A stretch of 56,989 nt of DNA, from positions 1-56,989 of the forward strand of contig JAFKAC010000222.1 in assembly GCA_025766275.1 (NCBI GenBank). The letters run 5' to 3'. Shown one piece after another: positions 10,514-21,269 of the stretch. The stretch comes from Lactarius indigo. Lineage: Eukaryota; Basidiomycota; Agaricomycetes; Russulales; Russulaceae. Numbering within the stretch: position 1 is the first letter of the stretch; each line of letters begins with the position of its first letter. The notes under the pieces are model-generated. The model did not search any database, had not been told where the DNA came from, and worked only from the letters and a program-made list of their open reading frames with translations. The position numbers and the translations under genes are program-made.

Positions 10514-12177
10514 ATGTCGGCTGCCAGCAATTCGCTCACGTTTGGGTCTCGCATTGGGGTTTTCATTCTCGCCGAGATCTCCGCCGTCTCAGCTTGTGCG
10601 GTCATCATCCTTTTGGGTTATATCGCGGTACCTTTCCCACGAGTCTGGTCTCACAACAAAACTTGACTTGACTTTCCGCCCAACAGTATAGCGCAATCAG
10701 CATCCGCTCGGGCTCGAGGCGTAGATGGAGAATAGAATCCCCGGTCCACCTTTTTCTCCTCAATCAGTTAGTCTGTGACCTAATTCAGGCACTTGGTAAG
10801 CGATGCACTGTTTAGTGAGTAAACGTCTCTGATGGGCACGGTGACAGGTGGGCTGATGAACATGAAGTGGGTGTTTGATGGGGTGAGTGGCTATACCTCA
10901 CATACGTACATATGCACTGACGTCCCAACTCACTCAGACAGTACACCCGGGGTCGTTCTGTACGGCACAAGGTAAGTATTTCAATGCTGGCATCTCTTGA
11001 CACACAAACACGTACAAATGTAGGCCTCATCAAACAACTCGCTGATGTGGGAACTGCTCTCTCGTGAGTGACTGCGCAGTAGAAAATTCTTCTGAACTGA
11101 CATCCAACGTTACATCAGGGCAGGGGTAAGCGCACTTGTCCCGAGTCTTCTCTTTTGGAATATCGACATGCGAACATATAGAATGTTGCCATATTTACGT
11201 TCAGCACCCTCATATTTCGATTGAACCCCGATACCAATGTGTTTCGCGCTTTACTTATAGTGGCTGGCATATGGGTCTCAATCATCCTTAATGTGACCAT
11301 CAATGTTGGTATTAATGGGGCCTCACGCTTTTACGGACCAACTGGACCCTGTGAGTTCCTTCTCCAGACCCGCAGAAACAAAGAGTGACAATTTTTAAGG
11401 GTGCTGGATAGTGGAGGAGTTCCATATCCAGAGGACAGTTGCCGATTTCATGTGGATGTGGATCTCGGCTTTCTCGAGCTTGCTGGCCTACCTAGCCGTT
11501 TTTCTCGTACTGAAGGGTTTTATTACGGTGGAGGGGTGGCGTGTTCGGTGGACATATGGACAAGAATCTCCAGACATCCCCCGGTCTCATGCCCTGGCCT
11601 ACAAAATGCTAGCGTGAGAATCACACGTAGAACTCTGACAGCGTTGCAATTGCTGATACCTTCCCTCTCAGTTATCCAATTATTTACATCATTACGGTAG
11701 GTTTTCTGGTTCATCTTTTCATCTTTTCTCACTTCGACCGTTCAGGTCCTCCCTTTGGCTGCTGCGCGCTACAGCGACTTTTCGGGGCACAAACCGCGTT
11801 TCGGAATAATTGTATTCGCAGATGGTCTCTATCTAGCATCCGGCTTACTCAACGTCCTTTTGTACACGTATACGCGCCCCTTTCTACTGCCCCACAACAG
11901 CGACAGCCCGGACGATCAGTCAATCTCAATTCATTCCGAATTCGCGCAGAGCCGAAACGATCTCCCGGGTTCCACCATCCTTGGCAATACCCACGTTGTC
12001 GACAGGGACCCTTCACCTATTGAGCCCAAGTCAGCTGATCTGGTATACGACACTCCAGAAATGGCACACCGTCAGCCCGGAACTCTTCCGATAACAACAC
12101 ACGCCGGTCACAGCTATGAGAGCTCGGGGGAGACATTGGTTCGAAGGGGACTTCCCACTATATTCGACGACATTTAA
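10514..12177 (+). CDS. Seven-transmembrane G-protein-coupled receptor (Git3/cAR-like)
   Basis: Ten exons in phase (10514-10627, 10687-10795, 10848-10882, 10938-10971, 11024-11063, 11119-11125, 11182-11350, 11400-11613, 11672-11696, 11746-12177) give 392 aa. TM1 is VFILAEISAVSACAVIILLG; a basic loop follows, then FLLNQLVCDLIQALGGLMNMKW, FCTAQGLIKQLADVGTALS, LLIVAGIWVSIILNVTINVG, WMWISAFSSLLAYLAVFLVL, YPIIYIITVLPLAAARY and ADGLYLASGLLNVLLY. The Cys in FCTAQG and the second Cys near WCWIVEEFHIQ could form the usual extracellular disulfide. The hydrophilic tail of about 100 aa suits phosphorylation. It probably signals through a G-alpha protein in nutrient sensing at the plasma membrane; the ligand is unknown. 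Exon 6 is only 7 nt. Confidence 0.87.
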
Positions 12178-12382
12178 CCCTAAAGATATAACCCGGTTAT
12201 GTTCTGTGACTAGCGCTACTATTTTGTTATACCTTGTTATCTACTATTTATTTATTTTGTTGTTGTCAGAATGCCCTTTTATTTTCAATAGGTAGGCACT
12301 TGTCTGGACTAATTGCTAGTAAATAAAGGGTAAATTTGGGGTACTATTCTGTGGTCACCCGAGTCGCTTCGCTTTGAGAAAC

Positions 12383-13338
12383 ATGGGCGGAAGTCAGTCA
12401 ACACCCAAAGTTACAGCTCAAGATCGTGCAATTCTTGAGTGAGCTCTTCACTCACTTTTGCTTCATGCCGTCTGCTCATTTAATTCAAGTCTGAAGCTCC
12501 AACGCGACAAACTTAAGCAATACCAGAAGAAAGTGAAGAATTACCCCTCGTCGTCGATCATTGGGGAACTTATTCACAATTGCCCAGATTCAAATCATTC
12601 TGGACCGTGAACATGAAATTGCCAAGCAGCAGCTAGCTGCAGGTCACAAAGACCGGGCTCTTATCGCTCTTAGGAGGCGCAAGTACCAGGAGGGACTGCT
12701 TGTGAAAACAGATGGCCAGCTAGAAAGCTTGGAGCAACTGGTTTGCACCCCGGTTCTAAGCTTCCAACCTGCCTGCTCACTCGCGAATTGCGCAGGTCTC
12801 CACAATCGAGTTCTCGCTCGTGGAAGTCTCAGTATTACATGGCCTCAAACAGGGTAACGCAGTTCTCAAAGAAATTCACAAGGAGTTGAACGTGGAGAGT
12901 GTCGAGAGATTATTGGAGGAAACTGCCGAAGCGAGGGAATACCAAAGGGTGAGTCCTTCTCGCCCCGCTCCTAGTTGTGCTCTTTTGAAGACGTTGGTCA
13001 TCATATCAGGAAATCGACAACATGCTCATGAACAGCCTATCCTTGGATGAAGAGGACGCGGTTCAAGCAGAATTGAAGGAACTACAGCAGGAAACTGTGA
13101 GCCATCTTCCTCATAGAAGAATCGCTTGGATCGCTCATCACAACATCGCGATTAGTTGCATGCTCAGCGCAACGAAGAAACATCGCTCTCACTCCCAGAT
13201 GCCCCCACCACCGAACCCGTATCAGAACAGGGTATTTTATGTCTCATCTTACCACTCGCATCGCTAACTTAGCTATACGAAGATATCCAACAACCTCAAG
13301 AAGAGACGCGAACCGAGCGAGTTGCGATCCCTGCTTGA
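12383..13338 (+). CDS. VPS20: ESCRT-III subunit Vps20/CHMP6
   Basis: Seven exons (12383-12438, 12490-12532, 12588-12740, 12796-12948, 13010-13096, 13156-13231, 13283-13338) splice to 207 aa, the family's normal size. MGGSQSTPKVTAQDRAIL carries the N-myristoylation glycine and matches Vps20/CHMP6 starts. KYQEGLLVKTDGQLESLEQL, the next helix VSTIEFSLVEVSVLHGLK and EIDNMLMNSLSLDEEDAVQAE are typical core helices, and the tail ends RVAIPA. Vps20 links ESCRT-II to Snf7 polymerisation on endosomes for multivesicular-body sorting. It lies 205 bp downstream of the GPCR stop on the same strand, with its own promoter presumably in that gap. Confidence 0.95.
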
Positions 13339-13444
13339 CAACCGGGTGAGGATTGATCCCATGTATCTTTCAACGCATACATATCATAGATGAGTGTAAT
13401 TATACCTAGAGCTGGAATCGACGTGGAGCGAAGATATATACCCG

Positions 13445-15475
13445 CTAGAAGTTCTCAAATTCTCCAAAACCTAATTTCCTCTTCTTAACAGGCTCTGCGG
13501 CGGCAGCTTGTGTTGGCCTCTTCAAATTGAGGTATTTTCCAACACCACCTGTTCCGGATCCTCCCGTGGTCATGTCAATGGTATTCTCCGCGCCAAGCTT
13601 GACCCCAAACCAGTTCATACCATCGCCGGCTTTCTTCTCTGCAGTGGCTTGCTGTGTGCCAGCAGGGCTCTGAGCCTCTGCCTTCTTCGCGAGTTTCTTC
13701 GCGAGCCTAACCTTGTAGTCTTGGAAAGGATCTTGGTAGCTATATGGCCTTAATGAAGGACAACGCTCAGACGTGCCAAGGACGTACATTACGATTTCGG
13801 TAATTTTAACCGGTTTAACCGGGCGATCTGTCCCATCTTTGCGCGGGAGTTTTTCGAGCGTATCGAGGACACTTTCACCTCCTACCAGTTTGCCGAAAAC
13901 CGTGTGTTTCTTGTCGAGGTGCGGCGCCGGCTTGAAAGTTATATAGAACTGTGATCTATGAAGAATTGGTATGGCTGAACCTTTGCATGAAAAAGCCGAC
14001 ACGAACCCATTTGTATTTGCACCTCGATTGGCCATCGCGACAACACCAGCACTGTCGTGTCGCGCCGCCCCCTTTAGATCATACTCATCACGAAACGGTG
14101 TGCCCCAATAAGATTGACCACCTGAACCTGTACCGGTAGGGTCGCCTGTTTGCACCTAAATAACATCCATCAGTGGATAAGCGGTAAGGTCTGATACGGG
14201 AGGTATAAGGTCACGTACCATGAAACCCGGGACTAGGCGATGGAATAGACAATCGTCATATTTCCCTTCGCGGGCGAGCATCAGGAAGTTATAGCAAGTC
14301 TTCGGTGCCTTTGCATATAGTTGGTTCAGAGAACCCACGAATACGTTTATGCCACGTACTTTTTCACAGAATAGCTCCAAGTTTAAACTGCCCCCCAAAC
14401 TAGTCACAACTCGAACATATGCTCGCCGTTTAACAACGTCCTTTTCCTTGCCTTTCCCTTTGACAGGGTTCTGAATACTTTCAAACATTATTTCCTCCTA
14501 AGTCGACAATGAGCCGAGGGAGGGCGAAGGTGCAGGTAGCTCACGTACCTCATCCCAGACTAATCTTGAAGTCGCGGTTTGCGGGTCAACGGACGTGGAC
14601 GTCAGTGACGCACCAGGAGCACCGGAAGAATAAGGAGATATGTTCCCTAAGCCATAGAGATTAGCTCGCATAAAGGGAAGGGATGGCGAAACGAACAAGG
14701 CACCGCTTTCTGGGTAGCAGATACGGGTCCTGCCACCGCCGGTTTATCTGGAACTATTACTTTGCCCTTCTGGGTTTCCTGAACTTTTGTCACCGGAACA
14801 GAGGGAGACGGGAGCCCATGAGGGTTTTGGAGTGTGACGACATCTTCTCTGTGGTCAATAAGACAAAGGGTTGTACTACAAGCACATTCTTCAATAGAAG
14901 ACGCACTTTTTGAAAGGTACGTCGCCGACAAGATCAACACCGCCTTTAATGCTCTCCATCAAGAAAACGTTCCCAGTGGTTGCTATTGCGACGATATGAG
15001 AGTGCTCGTTGAATGGTTTGAAAGAGATGGGGTCATGATATTCTCCTGATACTTTTCGTTCGTAATGAAGCGGTATGAGGTCAGCTGGTGTCAGAGGTTC
15101 ATTCGTGATCGGGTGAGTATTATTGTGTTGTCTGTTCTGGAATTAGCAGATACGAGAAAAGGTTTAAGCAAACGGGACTCACTTCAGCCAGGGAATGATA
15201 TTCGTGAGATCGAAGACAGTCCCGGTTCCATCTACATTGCGGGCGCAGACTGGATGTGAGAATGGCTGGAAAGACAACGAACAACAGTCAAAAGGTGTAA
15301 CGGCAGCTGGATTAAGGCCCTCCGGCTTGCTGAGATACTTTGACTAAGAAAGAGTGAGATCGAAGAGATTGACCACGCACGCTTTGAAGCCGGAAGATGA
15401 GGCGGTGTGCTGCCCGAATAAACCAGAGTGTTCTGCATGAGTTACATATAGTTTGTTTGAGTTTCCGTGACCCAT
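13445..15475 (-). CDS. CYP8: U-box cyclophilin peptidyl-prolyl isomerase (PPIL2/CYP8)
   Basis: The minus-strand gene starts at 15475 ([21 protein letters not shown], the conserved PPIL2/Cyp8 start). The U-box follows: [14 protein letters not shown], then [30 protein letters not shown] and a second half with [20 protein letters not shown]. After a Ser/Thr-rich linker comes the cyclophilin domain: [66 protein letters not shown] and [14 protein letters not shown]. The C-terminus is Lys-rich and ends [13 protein letters not shown]. The protein is expected in the nucleus as a spliceosome-associated isomerase with possible E3 ligase activity. At least six introns interrupt it. It shares a 161-bp divergent promoter with the PPR gene. 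Confidence 0.94.
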
Positions 15476-15636
15476 GAGGAATAGTGGACGATGGGCGTTG
15501 GATAACAACCAGTGCTACATTGAGCTAGTCACAACCGCGTCCAACGCGTCCAATCGCCACTTCTAGCCAGACTCGTGAGTATCCTTAGGCATCCTCTTTC
15601 ACTTCCCTTCAATAACAACGAGGCTAGTTCTCCGTA
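15476..15636. promoter_or_regulatory. Divergent promoter between CYP8 and the PPR gene
   Basis: These 161 bp separate two opposed start codons, so transcription of both genes must start here. It contains overlapping CGCGTCCAACGCGTCC repeats (about 15536-15551). No clear TATA box is seen. Confidence 0.55.
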
Positions 15637-17892
15637 ATGTTGGCACGCCATGCCTTCAAGGCAGTAGAATCTGTCCCTGGCTCGCGTCGTGGGTCCAAGA
15701 TTCCAGTCGAGAATATCCGCCGCCTGTCCGACTACACCTTGAAACCATCCCAGAACACGCAATACACCTCTTCACCAACGATCAGGAAGAACTGGGATAT
15801 CCGGAAAGGAAATCCCACTCGGGGCCCTTTTATACAGAGCCTCAAAACGCCCATACACTCCAATGAATCTGTTCCACCCTTATGGCCGGGGTCCCCCAAT
15901 TACATCCGAGACAAACTTCGTACTTTCCAGGCCGGAATAACTCGGCGTGACACTCTAGCCGTACTCCGTCTTTGGCACAGTTTCGAGAAAGACAACCTTT
16001 TACATTTATTAGGACCGTCTGACCTCGAAAACTGCTCTCGGCTAGTCATCAGTCTTTGCCCCGTTGAGCAGAGTTCCACCTGGAGTGGCCCTTCAAGAGA
16101 GGCAGCCGAGGAACTTGCCCTGGGTCTTTCAACAAGAATATCCACTTCGGCTCTTAGAGCGTGCTTCACTGCGCTCATCGTCGCAAATGATCCTCAAGGT
16201 GTCCTTCGACTACACAGTCGGTTTCTATCCCAAATTGAGCACCAGGGTGTGTTCGGGGACCAAGACGAGTTAAGCACTGAAGACGACTTATCAGCAATGC
16301 CGATCGTCCTCAAATCTGGCACTTTTATCGATAAGGACTTGAGCATTTTTGCGATGATGGCCCACGCCATTCGAGACGACTTCCAATCTGCCATTCAGAC
16401 TGGAGTACATGCCAATTGGGGTATCCCCCCGACTTATGTAGCCGACACTCTTCTCGATGCATTCGCACCATCCCCTCAGTTCCGACAAAAGGTCCTGGCA
16501 TTTACTCGGCATGCCAACGTGGCCGGATTACTCGCTCGACCTTCGATCTTCCACAAACGTCTCAGCCACCTGGTAGGCACCCACGCGACGCGATCCTTGC
16601 AGGGGCTGTACGCGACGATAGTAGAAGGGTTATCTGGGGACTATCCATGGGCCATTGTCGATTCTGGCCCCTCAGACGGACGGCCTGTAGTCATCTACGA
16701 GAGTACCTGGGCAGCGTTCATTTCTGCCTTCCTGGACGTCCAAAGAATTGACTTGGCAGAATCAGTATGGGACGATATGGTCAGATATGGTCACAAGCCA
16801 GGCCCTGGCGTTTGGACGGTTCTTATCAGGGGCATAGGCAAGTTGAAAGGCTCAAGGCACGCTCTTGCTCTTTGGCGTTCCATGAAGGAGGCGTCTGTTG
16901 CTCCAGACAGCTCATCATATCAAGCTATCATCCAAGTGATGGCAGATGCGAGGCAATGGAAAGAGGCAACGGAGCTCTTTAACGAATCCAAGTCGGCCTC
17001 ACTTCTCCACTCGGACCCAAACAACGAACTGTTACACTGCACTATGATCGGGGCCCACCTCGCTAGCTCCCACGAGTCTGATGCAATCCGTCTTCTGGAA
17101 GAAATGGTCGCTAACGGTCCTCACCCCACCGCTCACACCTTCAACAAATTTCTTACTTATTACCACAAGAACGAAGACACGAAGTCACTGTCGTTGATGT
17201 TGAAGAGAATGACCACTTGTGGTGTATTTGGTGACGTTGCCACATTTTCGATACTTCTTTCCACACTTCTGCGCATCCTCGACCGAGGCAAGGCAATACA
17301 ACAGACATTGGCAATCATGGACCAGCATAAGATCAAGCCCAATGTTGCTACTTACACGACCATCATGACCTCCTTGTTGCAGGAGGGAGACAAGAAGGCT
17401 CTGGAAGCGGCTCTTGACCTCCTCAGGACGATGGAAGAATCTGGAAACCCTTCGATAGAGCCGAACGTTGTTACTTACACCGCAGTTCTAAACGGCGTAC
17501 ACGGTTGGATTGGGAGGGACGACCAGCTTGTCCATGACTGCACGGAGCTCGTGGTACAGAAGATGAGGGCACGACAGATCAAGTTCAACAAGGTTACGTA
17601 TAACGTGCTTCTCAAGACGTGTTTAGAAAATCCATCGCTGGCCGGCCTCCAGAAAGCACTACATTTCTACAGGCAGATGCGACGAAAGAAGACAGCCTTG
17701 ACCGGAGATACGTGGCATATAATGCTGCACGGGCTGGCAAAAAGGGGGGAATGGGTCGTGGCTCATGAGGTTCTCCGTGACATGGAGAGCTCAGGGATAA
17801 CAATGACGGAGTGGTTGAAGAATGCTGCAGAAGAGGTTACACGAGGGTACGTGACATCTAGGCCATGGTTAGCGTCGGCGCCAGGGAGGTAG
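15637..17892 (+). CDS. Pentatricopeptide-repeat (PPR) protein, mitochondrial
   Basis: Single uninterrupted exon of 751 codons, unusual among its intron-rich neighbours. The N-terminus MLARHAFKAVESVPGSRRGS is basic and acid-poor at first, compatible with mitochondrial import. From about residue 370 several 35-residue PPR-like motifs repeat (GPGVWTVLIRGIGKLKGSRH, SSYQAIIQVMADARQWKEA, THPTAHTFNKFL-type, NVATYTTIMTSLLQ, NVVTYTAVLNG, NKVTYNVLLKTCL, TGDTWHIMLHGLAKRGEW). PPR proteins bind organellar RNA by a modular code, so a role in mitochondrial mRNA processing or translation is likely. The specific target cannot be told. Its stop is only 26 bp from the convergent MIM2-like stop. Confidence 0.88.
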   Translation: MLARHAFKAVESVPGSRRGSKIPVENIRRLSDYTLKPSQNTQYTSSPTIRKNWDIRKGNPTRGPFIQSLKTPIHSNESVPPLWPGSPNYIRDKLRTFQAGITRRDTLAVLRLWHSFEKDNLLHLLGPSDLENCSRLVISLCPVEQSSTWSGPSREAAEELALGLSTRISTSALRACFTALIVANDPQGVLRLHSRFLSQIEHQGVFGDQDELSTEDDLSAMPIVLKSGTFIDKDLSIFAMMAHAIRDDFQSAIQTGVHANWGIPPTYVADTLLDAFAPSPQFRQKVLAFTRHANVAGLLARPSIFHKRLSHLVGTHATRSLQGLYATIVEGLSGDYPWAIVDSGPSDGRPVVIYESTWAAFISAFLDVQRIDLAESVWDDMVRYGHKPGPGVWTVLIRGIGKLKGSRHALALWRSMKEASVAPDSSSYQAIIQVMADARQWKEATELFNESKSASLLHSDPNNELLHCTMIGAHLASSHESDAIRLLEEMVANGPHPTAHTFNKFLTYYHKNEDTKSLSLMLKRMTTCGVFGDVATFSILLSTLLRILDRGKAIQQTLAIMDQHKIKPNVATYTTIMTSLLQEGDKKALEAALDLLRTMEESGNPSIEPNVVTYTAVLNGVHGWIGRDDQLVHDCTELVVQKMRARQIKFNKVTYNVLLKTCLENPSLAGLQKALHFYRQMRRKKTALTGDTWHIMLHGLAKRGEWVVAHEVLRDMESSGITMTEWLKNAAEEVTRGYVTSRPWLASAPGR

Positions 17893-17918
17893 TAATAGTA
17901 CTGCTCGTACAATGTCAT

Positions 17919-18225
17919 TCAGGACGACGGATAGGGTCTCTCTCCGAGAAAGAATGACTTGCCCAGTCCGAGGCGGACGTAACGTGCATATGCTAATAGA
18001 TTTCGCGTGAAATGTGAGATAGAGAGGGAATATGCGGGTGATCTCACCCCAATAACTCCAACGGCGTCCCAACCATTTGCCCAAGAAGGGCAAAAGTACA
18101 ACCGACACTATTTGGGCAAGCTGCTCTAAGCTTTCCTCCCACTCCTGTTGTGCAAGTCGATGCTCCTCGTCGTCTGAATCACCAGAAGAACTAAAGGAAT
18201 CGATGGAAACAACGGATTTTGGCAT
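17919..18225 (-). CDS. MIM2: Mim2-like mitochondrial outer-membrane insertase subunit
   Basis: Two exons give 83 aa. The N-terminus is acidic (DSFSSSGDSDDEEH), followed by QQEWEESLEQLAQIVSVVLL, a hydrophobic span LPFLGKWLGRRWSYW and, after an intron of about 57 nt whose junction codon GCA is split, AYARYVRLGLGKSFFLG. This acidic head, the EWEESL box, one TM segment and a GR..YWxxARY motif fit Mim2, the partner of Mim1 that inserts alpha-helical proteins into the mitochondrial outer membrane. The protein is too short to be certain; another tail- or signal-anchored mitochondrial protein is the alternative. It shares a 122-bp divergent promoter with the sugar transporter. Confidence 0.65.
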
Positions 18226-18347
18226 AACTGCGGTGGTTGTAGTCTTGAGTGTTCGGACTCGGACCGCGGCTACCCGGCGTCAAGGTCGTGTATCGGACTC
18301 GGGTCTTTGAGCTTTCCTACTACCACCACAACCTGCTTATATGCGGC

Positions 18348-20948
18348 ATGGCGCCCGTCTCCTGGCCGCGTCTTGTCGGTCGGCCTCTTCTCTACTCCAT
18401 ATCCGCATTCGCGAGTCTTGGTGTGTTTTTGGTGAGTCGTCCATCATTATCCTCAACTCTTGCACAGGCTCAACCGTCTTAGTTCGGCTATGATCAAGGG
18501 TACTGCATCATCATTTGGGTCTCAAATCAGTCGTTGCTTACTCTTCCTCAGTGTCATGTCAGGGATTATCACCGGCCCCCATTTTCGCAAGTACTTCAAC
18601 TCGCCTAATTCTTTAGAAGTTGGCACCATGGTAGCTGTTCTTGAAGTCGGTGCATTCAGTACGTCCTCGGTGCTAGGAGTCATATTGCGTATTATCTGAC
18701 ACAACCCATAAGTAACATCCATCGCTGCGGGGCAGGTTGGTGACATTATCGGTAGAAGAGGCACCTTATTCGCTGGCGCCGTGGTTTTTGGCATTGGAGG
18801 AGCCGTGCAAACTCTCACTACGGGATTCTATGTCATGGTCGTCGGCCGCGTGATCAGTGGACTTGGAGTCGGCCTCCTATCGTGGGTCTTCCTTTTCCTG
18901 ACCTGGTCAACAGCTGAGCACTTTGCTCCACAGGACAATTGTGCCAATCTATCAAAGTGAAATATCACCTCCAAATCACGTGAGCCATTTTCATGTCGCC
19001 AGGCAAGATCACTCACATCTCGTCACGCCGTTTTCCAGCGGGGGCATTGGCATGTATGGAGTTCACCGGAAATATTGTTGGTTATGCGTCTTCCGTGGTC
19101 AGCGTGGTATCGTAGTGCCTGAGTTCCCTAGTCAGCTAACCCTCCTCCAGTGGCTGGATTACTTCTGCTCGTTCATCGACTCAGATCTTTCATGGCGCAT
19201 ACCACTGTTTGTCCAGTGTATCATTGGAGCAATTCTTGCAGCGGGCTCACTGGTAATTCCCGAGAGTCCTCGGTAAGTGTCGTACCTTATTCGTCGCACC
19301 CGTAGTTTAGCACTCTGCAGTTGGCTCATCGACGTCGACCGCGACGACGAAGGCATGCAGGTCATTGCAGACCTACACGGTGGTGATCCCGAAGACCTTG
19401 CCGCCAAAACCGAATTCCGTGAAATCAAGGAGCGAGTCATTGCTGAGGTCTGTTCTTTAGCGGGTCGGTGAGACAGTTACTTACACTGACTTCCCTCAGC
19501 GTGAAAGCGGGGAGGGCCGAACGTATGAGGCAATGTGGAGAAAATACAAGCGAAGAATTCTTCTTGCTATGAGTTCACAGGCATTCGCCCAACTTGTAAG
19601 CATTTCTTTCTTTCGGAATTCACACTGTCCAGTACTCACGCATGTCTGGTGTTCTTAGAACGGGATCAATGGTAGGCATTGACTCTGTAGAAAAATAGCC
19701 TACGGCTGACTAGAGTCGCAGTTATTTCTTATTACGCTCGTAGGTGCTATTTTCTCGGGCTGCCGTCTTTAATTCACCACATGTCTCGTCGATAGCGAGA
19801 GTCTTTGAAGGTGAGCACACCCCTCGGCGCACAGGATGCGAGTGATAACACCGAGTTGGCAGCCGCTGGCTGGCTTGGGCGCGACGCAATACTGATGGCA
19901 GGCATTAACGCCATCATATACACACTAAGCACTCTACCTACGTGGGTTCCTTGCAAATAATCACAGCCCAGCCAATCACAAAGTATTTCCTAGATGGTAC
20001 CTCGTGGACCGTTGGGGCCGACGCTCTATTCTCATGTCCGGGGCCGTTGTCGTATGTTTCCCCCGTGAACATTTCCCTGACCTGATCTGCGCCGACCCAG
20101 ATGGCCATTGCCCTAGGTGCTACAGGCTGGTTCATGTACATCGATATTCCGCAGACACCTAAAGCAGTGGTGGTGTGTGTTATTATATACAACGCTTTCT
20201 TTGGTTACAGGTATGTTGGCTTACTATCTTATGTCCTGAAGTCCTTGAAATAGTGCTTTTGAACAGTTGGGGCCCGATTCCATGGCTGTATCCTCCAGAG
20301 GTATGCGTCCCATCGCATACTCGCTAGATTGAAGTATCTTACATATTCAAGATCCTTCCTCTCACTGTTCGGGCGAAAGGTGTCTCACTTTCCACTGCGA
20401 CGAACTGGGCTTTCAACTTTTTGGTTGGAGAAATCACGCCCTATTTGCAAGAAGTAATAACATGGAGACTATATCCAATGCATGGCTTTTTTTGCGTTTG
20501 TAGCTTTATTCTCGGTAAGCATGGACGCTCGTCTGTTAACGTGAGGGTGAGACTAAAGTAATTCCATTGTAGTCTACTTCCGTACGTTAACGGAGATCGG
20601 CCGAACCATGTGTCCAATTTGCTAACTACTTGTTTGGTCAGTCTATCCGGAAACCAAAGGCGTTCCACTAGAGGAGATGGATAGAGTGTTTGGAGAAGGT
20701 CAGCAACCTTTTTTTTTCATCCTCAAAACGGATTCGATTCATTCAATGTTCTCAGACGAGCGGGAAGAGGCCTTGAAAATGAGTCTGAGGTCACATCCCT
20801 CATACCCGATACCCCAAGGCGGGGCAGACAGTCTCTTAGCCCATCGAGGAACGACAGAGCCGCACAGAGCCGTGGTTGGATAAACCGCGTAATCGGCGGC
20901 GCTAACACTCAGGCTCTTTACGAGCCTGTTGCTAGTAGCGAGGAATAG
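18348..20948 (+). CDS. MFS sugar transporter (hexose/quinate family)
   Basis: More than twelve short exons. The start MAPVSWPRLVGRPLLYSISAF leads into TM1; a 17-nt exon carries FGYDQG, joined to VMSGIITG. Sugar-porter signatures follow: GDIIGRRGTLFAGAVVFGIGG, VVGRVISGLGVGLLS, TIVPIYQSEISPP, PESPRWLIDVDRDDEG, QLNGINVISYYAP, LVDRWGRRSILMSGAVV, SWGPIPWLYPPEILPL, GVSLSTATNWAFNFLVGE and YPETKGVPLEEMD. It is a proton symporter or facilitator at the plasma membrane; substrate is unknown. I chose a 50-nt intron (20790-20839) near the 3' end because it gives a coherent tail (ending TQALYEPVASSEE); reading through would stop at 20883. The two isoforms may both exist. Confidence 0.9.
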
Positions 20949-21269
20949 GAACTCGTGAGGATGGGCGGTCAAGCGCACAATGATGAAAGGGAAGACGAAC
21001 TCGATACCTGATTCCCAAGTCTCCGCATCGGATAAGACAAGACCCCAATACAGATACAGCTTTCGTCTTATCTTTGTTCGTCCATCCTCGCCACTCTCTT
21101 CAGAACTTTTTTTTGCAAAGAAAAACATTGATAGCTAATTTGAGAATCACCGCGTGCATCGCTGTATCGTTTGTCCCAACGTTCCTGTCTTGTCTTGTTC
21201 TTTTTCACCTTTCGCCCACGCAAAAATTCGCTTGACTACGGTCTTCGAGTACGTACAGAATACCGAAAT
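20949..21269. other. Convergent intergenic spacer
   Basis: Between the sugar transporter and the FAD oxidoreductase, 321 bp. It must hold both 3' UTRs. It includes a T-rich stretch at about 21104-21124. No gene or repeat is seen. Confidence 0.5.
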
